Assembly: GCA_036924855.1 (NCBI GenBank)
Contig: JBAGRP010000001.1
Location: 7,366,001 to 7,430,000, forward strand
Source: Nitrobacteraceae bacterium AZCC 2146
GTDB lineage: Bacteria > Pseudomonadota > Alphaproteobacteria > Rhizobiales > Xanthobacteraceae
DNA: 64,000 bases
Direction of reading: 5' to 3'
The stretch's first letter is position 1. Every line of letters begins with the position of its first letter. The position numbers and the translations under genes are program-made. The notes beneath the pieces were generated by a model. It was not told the DNA's origin. It was given only the letters and a program-made list of their open reading frames with translations, and searched no databases. Of this stretch, positions 8,447 to 16,941 are shown piece after piece.

Positions 8447-10312
8447 TCACTCCATCAAGCCGTAGGCCAGCACCAGCATGGCCAGCGCATCGCCGCCGGC
8501 AAAGATGAAATCCTTGACGCCGGCCTCGTGCAGCGCGGCTTCGATCTCGCCGGGCTTGCCTGCCAGATAGATATGTTTCGCGCCGGCGACCTGCAGGGCC
8601 TTGGCCGCCGCGGCGGCGTGGCCGGTATAGACCTTGTCGGAGGAACAGAGGCAGGCAAGCGTCGCGCCGGAGGCCTTGAAGGCGGCGGCGAGGGCGGCGG
8701 GATCGGTGAAGCCATCGGTATCGACGGCCTCGATGCCGCCGGTCTCGAAGAAGCTCTTCGCAAACGTCGCGCGGGCGGTGAAGTCGGCGGGCGTGCCCAA
8801 ATTGGCGAGGAATGCTTTTGGCCGCCCGCCCTTTCGGGCGAGGATGTGGTCGGATTTGTCGCGCAGCGCTTCGTACGGCGTGGCGAGCCGGATCGGCTCT
8901 AGCGCGTTGAACTTGATCTTGTCCTTGCCATAGGGCTTGGCCGGCACGGGCTTTACCTTCAGCACGGTGGCACGCGCTTCGTGCAGGTTGGGGAATTCGC
9001 TGGCGCCGGTGAGCACTTCGCGGCGCCTGGCGATGCTGGCCTGGCGCGCGGCGCGGGTCGCTGCGACCTTGGGCTGGATCACGTTATTTCCAAGCGCGGG
9101 GAAGGCGCCGCCGGCTTTCTCGATGTCCTGGAACTGCGCCCAGGCGGCGTCGCAAAGCTGCTGCGTCAGCGTTTCGATACCGCCGGCACCGGCGGCGGGA
9201 TCGGAGACCTTTGCGAGGTTGGATTCTTCCAGGAGCACCAGTTGCGTGTTGCGTGCGGCGCGGCGCGCAAATGCATCGGGCAGGCCGAGCGCCAGCGTGT
9301 GCGGCAGCACGCAGATTGCATTGGCGCCGCCGAGACCGGCGGCGAACGTCGCCACCGTCGCACGCAGCATGTTCACATAGGGGTCGCGTTGCGTCAGCAT
9401 CCGCCATGCGGTGTCGGCGGCGATGAACAGCGGCTTAGGCTTCAGGCCGCAGCTCTCCTCGATGCGCGCCCACAGCAGGCGCAGCGCGCGGAATTTCGCC
9501 ATGGTCAGGAACTGATCGGCATCGGCTGAGAGCCGCGCATAGATCATGCCGCGGGCGACATCGAGCGGAATGTTGGCGTCTTCCAGCGCGCGCAGATAGG
9601 ACACCGCGACCGCGAGCACGTAAGCGAGCTCCTGCACTTCGGAGCCGCCGGCATCGTGGATGATGCGACCATCGGCGACGGCGAACGGGCCCTTGAAGCC
9701 CGCTGCGGCGAGCGTCTTGATCGCGCCGGTCACCGCGGGCGCCATCTCCCACCAGTTGTAAGCGCTTTGCCCCCACACCGCGCAGGCGCCGATCGGGTCG
9801 TAGCCGAAACGGATGTCGCATTTCGCGGGATCGATCTTCTTCTGCTGGATGGTGGCGGCGAGATGCGTCGCGGCCATGCGCGATTGCGGACCGGCGTGAA
9901 GTTCGAGTGCGATGCCGGCGTCGATGAAGATGCCGTCGAGAACCTTGTCGACGGTCTCGGCCGTGGCTTCGAGTCCAAAGCCACGCGCGCCGTTGGCGCC
10001 GGCGAATACCAGTGTCAGGCCGGTCGCGCCGTTTTCGAGGTCGTGCAGCGCCTGCGCATTGGCCTTCGCGGCGTCGGGATGATCGATCCGCTGCATGATC
10101 TGCCAGGGGGCGGCGGCGGCGCGGCCGGCGATCGGTGCGGCGTCATGGGCGCGCTCGTAGATCGGCTGGATCTTGAGGCCGTCATAGGTCTTGCTGACCA
10201 GTTTTTCGAACGGAGCGCCCTTCAGCACGCCATCGACCAGCTTGCGCCAGTCGTCATAGGTGGCGGGCGCAAAATCCGCGGCCAGCCGCAGGTCGTCAGT
10301 CGCAGTCGGCAT
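8447..10312 (-). CDS. mutA: Methylmalonyl-CoA mutase, small subunit
   Basis: 621 residues, homologous along its length to MutB but with a degenerate C-terminal domain. The cobalamin motif D-x-H-x-x-G is absent (the region reads ANLGTPADFTARATF). That is the hallmark of the non-catalytic small subunit of heterodimeric mutases. The Gly-rich tail FIFAGGDALAM remains. It is the first gene of the mut block. The 180-bp region upstream holds a short tandem repeat but no clear promoter that I can name. Confidence 0.93.
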   Translation of the reverse strand: MPTATDDLRLAADFAPATYDDWRKLVDGVLKGAPFEKLVSKTYDGLKIQPIYERAHDAAPIAGRAAAAPWQIMQRIDHPDAAKANAQALHDLENGATGLTLVFAGANGARGFGLEATAETVDKVLDGIFIDAGIALELHAGPQSRMAATHLAATIQQKKIDPAKCDIRFGYDPIGACAVWGQSAYNWWEMAPAVTGAIKTLAAAGFKGPFAVADGRIIHDAGGSEVQELAYVLAVAVSYLRALEDANIPLDVARGMIYARLSADADQFLTMAKFRALRLLWARIEESCGLKPKPLFIAADTAWRMLTQRDPYVNMLRATVATFAAGLGGANAICVLPHTLALGLPDAFARRAARNTQLVLLEESNLAKVSDPAAGAGGIETLTQQLCDAAWAQFQDIEKAGGAFPALGNNVIQPKVAATRAARQASIARRREVLTGASEFPNLHEARATVLKVKPVPAKPYGKDKIKFNALEPIRLATPYEALRDKSDHILARKGGRPKAFLANLGTPADFTARATFAKSFFETGGIEAVDTDGFTDPAALAAAFKASGATLACLCSSDKVYTGHAAAAAKALQVAGAKHIYLAGKPGEIEAALHEAGVKDFIFAGGDALAMLVLAYGLME

Positions 10313-10421
10313 TATCGAAATTCACTCCCGGCATTGCTTCGTTATTGCCCCGAAAATGCCACGTGGCGCGGGGGAAGCCAATGGCTGTTCCGGCATGCCG
10401 GGCGCGGTTTTGGCCCGCGCG

Positions 10422-10467
10422 GGGCTTGCGGCAGACCTGTGGCAGGGCTTGCGGCGAACCTGTGGCA
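10422..10467. repeat. Two tandem copies of a 23-bp unit
   Basis: Positions 10422-10444 and 10445-10467 are copies of one 23-bp unit, sharing GGGCTTGCGG and ACCTGTGGCA and differing at two central bases. They lie between folK and mutA with no reading frame of interest. Probably replication slippage. Confidence 0.6.
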
Positions 10468-10493
10468 CGGATTTTGGCAGGAAATCGCCGGGT

Positions 10494-10985
10494 TCAGGCG
10501 AGGTCGGGCAGCCTCTCGATACCCTCGGTCGACAGGCTCTTGAGCTGCTCGCGGGCGGTCTTGCCGCCGATCACCCGGTCTGGCGCGATCTCGGCAAGCG
10601 GCACCAGCACGAAGGCGCGCTCGAAGGCGCGGGGGTGCGGCAGCGTCAGTTCGGGCTTGGCGATGACGACGTCGTCATAGGCGATCAGATCGAGATCGAG
10701 GCCGCGGGGGCCCCAGTGGATCTCCTGGGCGCGATCGCGGCCGAACTTTTTTTCGATCCGGTGCAGCGTGAACAGCAGCGCGTGCGGATCGAGGTCGGTC
10801 TCGATCTCGATGACGGCATTGACGAAGCGGTCCTGCGGGACATCGCCGACGGGCGGCGTCGAATAATCCGACGAGCGCGCGATCAGCGCGGCCTGCGTCA
10901 TGCCGCAGATGTTGGAGATCGCCTTCTGGAATGTTGCGCGGACATCGCCGACATTGCCGCCCAGCGCGATGATGACGCTGGCCAT
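10494..10985 (-). CDS. folK: 6-hydroxymethyl-7,8-dihydropterin pyrophosphokinase (HPPK)
   Basis: 163 residues. Family motifs are clear: N-terminal IIALGGNVGD, the signature GPRGLDLDLIAYDD with the Mg-binding aspartates, and LPHPRAFERAFVLVPLAEI. It transfers pyrophosphate from ATP to hydroxymethyl-dihydropterin in folate synthesis. It is the last gene of folP-folB-folK, starting three bases after the folB stop. Confidence 0.96.
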   Translation of the reverse strand: MASVIIALGGNVGDVRATFQKAISNICGMTQAALIARSSDYSTPPVGDVPQDRFVNAVIEIETDLDPHALLFTLHRIEKKFGRDRAQEIHWGPRGLDLDLIAYDDVVIAKPELTLPHPRAFERAFVLVPLAEIAPDRVIGGKTAREQLKSLSTEGIERLPDLA

Positions 10986-10988
10986 CGG

Positions 10989-11354
10989 TTACTTCCGTGT
11001 GCGGGTGAGGGTGACGCCGACATCGTCGAAGATCGCGGCGATCGGTGCGTGCGGCTTGTGTACGGTGATCCTGATCGCACTGACTTTCGGAAAGGCCGCC
11101 AGCACGGCATCGGCCACGGCGCCGGCGGCGCGCTCGACCAGCTTGTAGTTGGCGTCCTTGAAGGCGGCGGTCGCGGTGGCCACCACATTGGCATAGGACA
11201 CGGTGTCGGCGAGGCGATCGCTGCGTGAGGCCGCCGCGATATCGGCGGTCAGTTCGAGGTCGATGACGAAGCGTTGTCCGACGTCGGCCTCATGATCGAG
11301 GGCACCGTGGTGCGCATGGATCGAAACGCCCTTGATGAAGATCGTATCGCTCAT
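10989..11354 (-). CDS. folB: Dihydroneopterin aldolase
   Basis: 121 residues, the standard length. The catalytic Glu is in HHGALDHEADVGQRF and the conserved Lys in TVHKPHAPI. It cleaves dihydroneopterin to 6-hydroxymethyl-dihydropterin and glycolaldehyde. Its ATG overlaps the folP stop by four bases (ATGA), showing translational coupling within the folate operon. Confidence 0.96.
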   Translation of the reverse strand: MSDTIFIKGVSIHAHHGALDHEADVGQRFVIDLELTADIAAASRSDRLADTVSYANVVATATAAFKDANYKLVERAAGAVADAVLAAFPKVSAIRITVHKPHAPIAAIFDDVGVTLTRTRK

Positions 11355-12208
11355 TTTTTGTCCTCGATGGCTGCCATCACGCGCAGTGCCTGAACGGTTT
11401 CCGCCACGTCATGGGCGCGGATGATCTTTGCGCCGCGCTGCGCCGCCAGCAGATGCGCGGCGACCGAACCACCGAGCCGCTGTTGCGGTTCGGAAGCTAC
11501 GACGGTGTTGATGAATTTCTTGCGGGAGGCGCCGACCAGGATCGGCAGGCCGAAGCTGTGCAGTTCCTGCAGCCGCGCCAGCGCGATCATGCTCTGCTCC
11601 GGCGTCTTGCCAAAACCGATCCCGGGATCGAGCACGATGTGCTCGCTGGGGATGCCGGCCTTGGCGGCGATGACGAGCGTGCGGGCGAAGAAGGCTTTGA
11701 TGTCGTCGATGATGTCGATGGAGGCATCGACATCATCGCGATTGTGCATGACGACGACAGGCGCGCCATGCCCGGCAATGACGCGGGCCATCTGCGGATC
11801 GCGCTGCAGGCCCCAGACGTCGTTGGCGATGGCGACGCCGGCGGCGAGCGCCTTGGCAACGACTTCAGCTTTCATGCTGTCGATGGAGACGGGGATACCC
11901 AGCGCGACCACGTCAGCGAGGATCGGCTTTAGCCGCTGCCATTCCTGATCGGCCGTGATCGGTTGCGAGCCGTAGGGCCGGGTGGATTCCGCGCCGATGT
12001 CGATGATGTCGGCGCCTTCCGCGATCATGCGCTTCGCCTGCGCCAGCGCGCGCTCCGGCGCGTCGAATTTCCCACCGTCTGAGAATGAGTCCGGTGTGAT
12101 GTTCAGAATGCCCATGACAGCAGGCGCAGGCTGCGACAGCAGCGCCCGCAGTACCGGATGACCGGCCGGGGAGGTCGCTGCAGCGGGTTCTGGCGGGCTC
12201 GCGATCAT
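11351..12208 (-). CDS. folP: Dihydropteroate synthase
   Basis: 285 residues. Both family signatures are present: MGILNITPDSFSDGG near residue 34 and the GADIIDIGAESTRPYG block. VSIDSMKAEV, LDPGIGFGKT and LVGASRKKFI are also visible. It condenses p-aminobenzoate with the pterin pyrophosphate and is the sulfonamide target. It is the first gene of the folate operon; a long perfect palindrome lies about 60 bp upstream. Confidence 0.97.
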   Translation of the reverse strand: MIASPPEPAAATSPAGHPVLRALLSQPAPAVMGILNITPDSFSDGGKFDAPERALAQAKRMIAEGADIIDIGAESTRPYGSQPITADQEWQRLKPILADVVALGIPVSIDSMKAEVVAKALAAGVAIANDVWGLQRDPQMARVIAGHGAPVVVMHNRDDVDASIDIIDDIKAFFARTLVIAAKAGIPSEHIVLDPGIGFGKTPEQSMIALARLQELHSFGLPILVGASRKKFINTVVASEPQQRLGGSVAAHLLAAQRGAKIIRAHDVAETVQALRVMAAIEDKK

Positions 12209-12268
12209 GCGGTCGCTTTGCGCGACCGGGAGGGGGGAGTCAAGATCAATGCCCTCAACTTGTCATTT

Positions 12269-12294
12269 CCCGACGTGCCAATTGGCACGTCGGG
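12269..12294. repeat. 26-bp perfect palindrome upstream of folP
   Basis: An 11-bp arm (CCCGACGTGCC) plus AATT centre and the reverse complement form a fully self-complementary 26-mer. It lies in the 175-bp gap between the DUF4332 gene and folP. It could be an intergenic hairpin repeat or the terminator of the DUF4332 gene read from either side. The flanks (TTGTCATTTCC ... GGGGAATG) resemble those of the other hairpin repeats here. Confidence 0.6.
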
Positions 12295-12383
12295 GAATGT
12301 GCTTTCGCCGGCGCTTGCCGACGGTGGCGCAGGCCCGCAATGACGATGATTATGGTGTGGGCGCGGTGGCCAAATCGCAGGCG

Positions 12384-12791
12384 CTAATACGTGATCTTCA
12401 GCGGCAGTTTGCGCGCCTTCTCGATCAGCTGTTCGACGGATTTTTCCGAGGGCATGACCTGGACCAGCTTGCGCTTGTCGTTGGCGTCGCGCATCGCCTG
12501 TGCGAGGCGGCTGGGGTTGCGGTGGGTGAGTTCGCGGACGGTGTTGACGCCGGAGGCGCGCAGCAATTCGGCCTTGGCCTTGCCCATGCCGGGAATCCGC
12601 AGGTAGTCGGCGAGGTTGGCCCATTCCAGCAGTTGCTGTTCGCTGAAGCCGGTTTTGGCGGCGAGTTCCTTGCGGCCCTTGGCGGTGTGCGCCGCCTCCA
12701 GCAGGCTCTCCATGGTGCGGATGCCCGATTTTTTCAGTTTGGTCGCAGCGAAGGCCGTCAGGCCGTCAATCTTGGAGATAGGATATGTCAT
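12384..12791 (-). CDS. DUF4332 helix-hairpin-helix protein
   Basis: 135 residues with two hairpin-helix segments of the kind found in DNA-binding HhH proteins: KIDGLTAFAATKLKKSGIRT near the N-terminus and YLRIPGMGKAKAELLRASGV near the middle. It is cytoplasmic and basic. The family is poorly characterised and nucleic-acid binding is inferred from the HhH pattern. It is preceded on its 5' side by an array of 15-bp repeats. Confidence 0.7.
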   Translation of the reverse strand: MTYPISKIDGLTAFAATKLKKSGIRTMESLLEAAHTAKGRKELAAKTGFSEQQLLEWANLADYLRIPGMGKAKAELLRASGVNTVRELTHRNPSRLAQAMRDANDKRKLVQVMPSEKSVEQLIEKARKLPLKITY

Positions 12792-12825
12792 GTTACTCGG
12801 ACGTATGAAGGTACTGGGCGCTGAC

Positions 12826-12915
12826 GCAGGTGATGCGGATGCACGGGATGCTTACGCATGAGATGCTTACGCACGGGATGCTTACGCACGGGATGCTTAC
12901 GCATGGGGATACTGA
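12826..12915. repeat. 15-bp tandem repeat array (5-6 copies)
   Basis: Units begin about 12826, 12841, 12856, 12871, 12886 and 12901. The consensus is GCACGGGATGCTTAC, with the copies at 12841, 12871 and 12886 identical and the outer ones diverged. The unit length is a multiple of three and the plus strand would read GMLTH-type repeats, but no real gene is supported there. There are no spacers, so this is a microsatellite-like array and not a CRISPR. Confidence 0.85.
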
Positions 12916-12927
12916 CGTAGAAGACGG

Positions 12928-13293
12928 TCAGGAGAACTGGCTGAGGCCCGGAGTGCCGGCGATGATCTTGTCCATATCATCCGCGCCGATTTTCGTGCGG
13001 CCAAACTTGAACAGTTCACGCGCCACGCTTTGAATTTCGCCCATGCCGAGACCGAGGCCCATCAGCTTGGAGCCGAGTGCCATCAGGCCGCCGCCCATCA
13101 AGCTGCCGAAGCCGCCTGACGTGCTGGAGGATGCGATGGCCGATTCCGCGCCGGGGATTTTCTCGATCAGCGCATTGACCGGCTCCGCCGGTCCTTCGTT
13201 GCGCAGGAAGCCTAAGATGATGCCGATGGTCTTTTCAGCCACGGCCTTGTCTATGCCGACCTTGGCGGCCAGTTGTTCGATCAATTCGTCCAT
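12928..13293 (-). CDS. Small helical protein, DUF2267/DUF2780-like
   Basis: 121 residues. An N-terminal helical part (MDELIEQLAAKVGIDKAVAE) is followed by a Gly/Ser/Met-rich middle (GGFGSLMGGGLMALGSKLMG) and a helical C-terminus ending in GTPGLSQFS. There is no signal peptide. The layout resembles small proteins with DUF2267 or DUF2780 domains; I cannot choose between them. It sits alone between the tandem repeats and the divergent HerA gene. Confidence 0.6.
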   Translation of the reverse strand: MDELIEQLAAKVGIDKAVAEKTIGIILGFLRNEGPAEPVNALIEKIPGAESAIASSSTSGGFGSLMGGGLMALGSKLMGLGLGMGEIQSVARELFKFGRTKIGADDMDKIIAGTPGLSQFS

Positions 13294-13643
13294 GGTGCCC
13301 CGCCTCCACCGGTTGAACGCCGGCGCTTTGTTGAAGGATTATCTTGAGCCGCCGTGATTCGAATTACAAGCACGCGTGGCCATCAACGCGCGATTCAGCT
13401 TCGAACGCGCGGTGAGTGTTGCATCAATGCAAGAGCAAACGTGAAATTTTGGTCAATTCTTCGCGGACGCGAGATCGCTTCAGTTTAGAAATGGCGAAAA
13501 GCTGCGGCGCCGCTCCGGGATCGTTTCAATTTTTCCGGTTTCCGGCGCGGCGTTTCGCTTTGAGTTTCAATCGGTCTGCCAAATGCAGTAAGGTCATCAG
13601 ATACGGCGATAAATTTTTCGATGCACGCGAAGAGGCGATCCCG
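13294..13643. other. Divergent intergenic region, no gene seen
   Basis: 350 bp between the small helical protein (minus) and the HerA-like gene (plus). An open frame runs upstream of HerA to 13416, but its composition does not look coding. The region should hold the divergent promoters; I could not identify a confident motif. Confidence 0.4.
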
Positions 13644-15215
13644 ATGGCGACGACCGAGATCAAGAGCGGCGATACCGACGCAAAAATCTTCATTGGCAAG
13701 GGCGAAGAGCCGGCCTGGCTGACGCTTGGCGTCGCCAATCGCCACGGCCTCGTCACCGGTGCCACGGGAACGGGAAAAACCGTCTCGCTGCAAGTGATGG
13801 CGGAGGGATTTGCGCGCGCTGGCGTCCCGGTGTTCGCCGCCGACATCAAGGGTGACCTGTCGGGAATCTCCGAAGTCGGCGAAGCCAAGGATTTTATCCT
13901 GCAACGCGCCAAGCAAATGGGTCTTTCGTTCCAGCCCGACCAGTTTTCGACGATTTTCTGGGACGTGTTCGGCGAGCAGGGCCATCCGGTGCGCGCCACG
14001 GTCTCGGAAATGGGGCCGCTGCTGCTGTCGCGGATGATGGATCTCAACGATGTGCAGGAAGGCGTGCTGAACATCGCGTTCCGCGTCGCCGATGAGCAGG
14101 GCCTGCTGCTGATGGACATGAAGGATCTGCGCGCGATCCTTTCCTTCGTCGCGGAACACGCCGCCGAGCTCACCACGCAATATGGCAATGTTTCCAAGCA
14201 GACCATCGGCACCATCCAGCGCCAGCTGCTGGTGCTGGAAAACCAGGGCGCCGACAAGTTCTTCGGCGAACCGGCGCTGCAACTGAAGGATTTCATGCGC
14301 ACCGACAGCGACGGCCGCGGCATGATCAACATTCTGGTCGCGGACAAGCTGATGCAGAGCCCGCAGCTTTATGCGACCTTCCTGCTGTGGATGCTGTCGG
14401 AACTGTTCGAGGAACTGCCGGAGGCCGGCGATCCGCCGAAGCCGAAACTGGTGTTCTTTTTCGACGAGGCGCATCTGCTGTTCAACGACGCGCCGAAGGC
14501 GCTGATGGACAAGATCGAACAGGTGGTCCGCCTGATCCGCTCCAAGGGCGTCGGCGTCTACTTCGTTACGCAAAACCCGATCGACGTGCCGGACAAGGTG
14601 CTGGCGCAGCTCGGCAACCGCGTCCAGCACGCGTTGCGCGCCTTCACGCCGCGCGACCAGAAGGCGGTCGCCGCGGCGGCGCAGACGTTCCGCGCCAATC
14701 CGAAGCTGAACACCGCCGAGGTCATCACCCAGCTCGGCAAGGGTGAGGCGCTGGTCTCGTTCCTGGAAGGCAACGGCATCCCGGCGATAGTCGAACGCGT
14801 CATGGTGCGGCCGCCGACCGCGCGGATCGGGCCGATCACGCCGGAGGAGCGCAAGGCGATCATGGCGGCGAGCCCGGTGAAGGGCAAATACGACACCACC
14901 ATCGATTCCGAATCCGCCTATGAGGTGCTGCAGAAGCGCATCGCCGGCACGGCCGCGACCGCCGACGGGTCGGCGGGCGGCGGCGGTATCCTGGGGCAGA
15001 TCGGATCGATTGTCGGCACCATCTTCGGCACCAATGTGCCGCGCGGCAAACTATCAACCGGACAGGTGATTGCGCGAAACGTCACCCGCTCGGTCTCCAA
15101 CAAGGTGGTCGGCGGCATCGTCGCCAGCGTTGGCAAGTCGGTGGGCGGCTCGCTCGGCAGTTCGATCGGCCGCGAGATCGTGCGCGGCGCGCTGGGCGGG
15201 ATTTTGAAGAGGTAG
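13644..15215 (+). CDS. HerA-like DUF853 ATPase (YjgR family)
   Basis: 523 residues from the ATG at 13644, which is preceded by GAAGAGGCG. It is a P-loop NTPase of the HerA/FtsK superfamily with Walker [11 protein letters not shown] at about 39-48, Walker [11 protein letters not shown] and a sensor-like [12 protein letters not shown]. The C-terminal third is Gly/Ser-rich ([18 protein letters not shown]) and may be membrane- or self-associating. The length fits the E. coli YjgR group (about 500). The cellular role of this group is unproven; relatives move or process DNA. Confidence 0.88.
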   Translation: MATTEIKSGDTDAKIFIGKGEEPAWLTLGVANRHGLVTGATGTGKTVSLQVMAEGFARAGVPVFAADIKGDLSGISEVGEAKDFILQRAKQMGLSFQPDQFSTIFWDVFGEQGHPVRATVSEMGPLLLSRMMDLNDVQEGVLNIAFRVADEQGLLLMDMKDLRAILSFVAEHAAELTTQYGNVSKQTIGTIQRQLLVLENQGADKFFGEPALQLKDFMRTDSDGRGMINILVADKLMQSPQLYATFLLWMLSELFEELPEAGDPPKPKLVFFFDEAHLLFNDAPKALMDKIEQVVRLIRSKGVGVYFVTQNPIDVPDKVLAQLGNRVQHALRAFTPRDQKAVAAAAQTFRANPKLNTAEVITQLGKGEALVSFLEGNGIPAIVERVMVRPPTARIGPITPEERKAIMAASPVKGKYDTTIDSESAYEVLQKRIAGTAATADGSAGGGGILGQIGSIVGTIFGTNVPRGKLSTGQVIARNVTRSVSNKVVGGIVASVGKSVGGSLGSSIGREIVRGALGGILKR

Positions 15216-15243
15216 GGCCTCACGCGTCGCAGCTTTTCAACGA

Positions 15244-15364
15244 GTCGTCCCGGCGAAGGCCGGGACCCATACGCCGTGTTGTCTCGTTTCGGCACCGTGG
15301 CAGAAGCCTTTTAAAACAAAATTGGAAGCCAGGGGTTATGGATCCCGGCCTTCGCCGGGACGAC
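15244..15364. repeat. Intergenic repeat with long inverted ends
   Basis: The ends at 15244-15270 and 15338-15364 are inverted copies of each other with a single mismatch. They share CGTCCCGGCGAAGGCCGGGA and surround about 70 bp of unrelated sequence. The element sits between the convergent HerA-like and GT87 genes. It resembles a miniature inverted-repeat element or a double terminator. Confidence 0.7.
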
Positions 15365-15387
15365 GAGTTGGGAGACCGGGTCTTCGA

Positions 15388-16638
15388 TCAAGCGGTGACG
15401 CTTGCGGTAGCGACAGGCTGAGCGTCGGGCCGCACTCGCGCAATCCCCCATCGCTGCGGATTCCACACGATCGCGGCCAGATACACGATCAGCACCAGCG
15501 TGCCCCAGGCGATGTCGCTATGCATGCGCATGAACTCGGTATAGGCGCGCGGCACGATGTCGCGCGGAATGCCGGTACAGAGGATGAAGCTGACGCCGAG
15601 CACGGCGGCGCCGAGCCAGGCGGTGCGGCGATCCTTGATCCAGGCGGCGATCAGCACGCAATAGGGCAGCATCAGCTGGACGAAATGTCCGCGACCGGAC
15701 ATGGGCGACAGCATCAGCATCGCGATGATCAGCAGCGAGCCTTCGACTGCGATCATCTCCCAGCCGAGCGCCATCAGGAACAAGATGCCGACCGCGGCGA
15801 TGAAGACGACCTGCACGAGGCGCAGGATCAGCATGAAGCTTGGCTGGTACGATGTCTGGTCGATGCCCAGCGCGATCATGCCGCGCAGTGACAGGTTGAA
15901 CGGATTGGCGGTGTCCCAGAACGCATATTTCGTCGCGGCGGCGTTCTCGAACAGGCCGGGCGCGGCGACTTCGTGCACCCAGGTGACGAAATAGCCGTGC
16001 GCGCCGCCCTGCGGGGTGAAGAGCAGATCCGGCAGAAATGACACCGCGAGCAGCACGACGACGAACACGCCGGCCGCAGCAAAGCGGCGCTTGAACAGCA
16101 GATAGGGCAGGAAGATCAGCGGCGTCACCTTGAGCGCCGCGGCGATCGCCAGCGACGTCGCGCCGGCCATATTGCGCCGATCGACCAGCGCCAGGAGGCC
16201 CCACAATGTCAGCGGCAGCACCAGCAGGTCGTAGGCCTGGTCTTCATAAACAGCGAGGATGAATTTCAAGCTGAGCAGGAAGCTGATCCCGTGAAACCAG
16301 CGCAGGTCGTTGCCTTTCCACGGACCGGGGATCAACTGCAGCGCCAGCTTCTTGCACAGCACGAGACACCATGCCGTGCAGGCCAGCGTGATCAGGTACC
16401 AGAGCGGCACCGCGAGCCAGACCGGCATCGCGACGAAGGGCAGCATCACGAAGGCGAAGGCTGGCGGATAGGTGAAGGCGCGGTCGCAGACCTGCAGGAC
16501 CTGCTGGGTCCAGACACATTCGGCGGCGTGACGATACAGCTCCATGCCGCCGGGATGCATGAAGCGAGGATAATACGCCGCCGCCGCGACGAACAGCACG
16601 ATCCATGGCCAGTGACGGCGAAGAAATTCGCGGGACAT
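15388..16638 (-). CDS. GT87 (DUF2029) membrane glycosyltransferase
   Basis: About 416 residues from the ATG at 16638 (the frame is open to 16689). A polytopic membrane protein with roughly ten hydrophobic segments. It has the GT-C pattern of short charged loops, such as FTYPPAFAFVMLP and ALKVTPLIFLPYLLFKRR, the typical DUF2029 block. Family members transfer mannose or arabinose from polyprenyl-phosphate donors on the periplasmic side. The acceptor is unknown. A second, divergent GT87 gene follows across a 300-bp gap. Confidence 0.82.
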   Translation of the reverse strand: MSREFLRRHWPWIVLFVAAAAYYPRFMHPGGMELYRHAAECVWTQQVLQVCDRAFTYPPAFAFVMLPFVAMPVWLAVPLWYLITLACTAWCLVLCKKLALQLIPGPWKGNDLRWFHGISFLLSLKFILAVYEDQAYDLLVLPLTLWGLLALVDRRNMAGATSLAIAAALKVTPLIFLPYLLFKRRFAAAGVFVVVLLAVSFLPDLLFTPQGGAHGYFVTWVHEVAAPGLFENAAATKYAFWDTANPFNLSLRGMIALGIDQTSYQPSFMLILRLVQVVFIAAVGILFLMALGWEMIAVEGSLLIIAMLMLSPMSGRGHFVQLMLPYCVLIAAWIKDRRTAWLGAAVLGVSFILCTGIPRDIVPRAYTEFMRMHSDIAWGTLVLIVYLAAIVWNPQRWGIARVRPDAQPVATASVTA

Positions 16639-16757
16639 GTTTTGCGGCGCCGATCGGATGGACTGTGGACCCGCACAGTAGGGCCGCATTGATGCGACTA
16701 CAAGTTGCTGAATGTTTCTGCGGGATTATTCACCCGGTTGACGATGGCATCTCAACT

Positions 16758-16800
16758 TGTCGTCCCGGCTTGCGCTCGCAAGCTCGCTTGCCGGGACGAC
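16758..16800. repeat. Hairpin repeat between the two GT87 genes
   Basis: Arms TTGTCGTCCCGGC and GCCGGGACGAC surround a GC-rich inner palindrome (TTGCGCTCGCAAGCTCGC). It belongs to the same visual family as the repeat at 15244-15364. The remaining sequence in 16639-16941 shows no gene. Confidence 0.6.
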
Positions 16801-16941
16801 GCAGGAAGGGGCACGGCGTGCACTGAAAACGCCCCGCCGGTTTGCAGGGGGCCCTTTGTCTGCTACCTCCCAGCGCGAACCGACACCATTCCGGTGTCGG
16901 CATCGAGGTGGGACTGCGAATTGACGAGAGATGACGGCCAG

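Noticed and set aside
12826..12915. CRISPR-like array
   Set aside because: The 15-bp units are directly adjacent with no spacers, and no cas genes are nearby.
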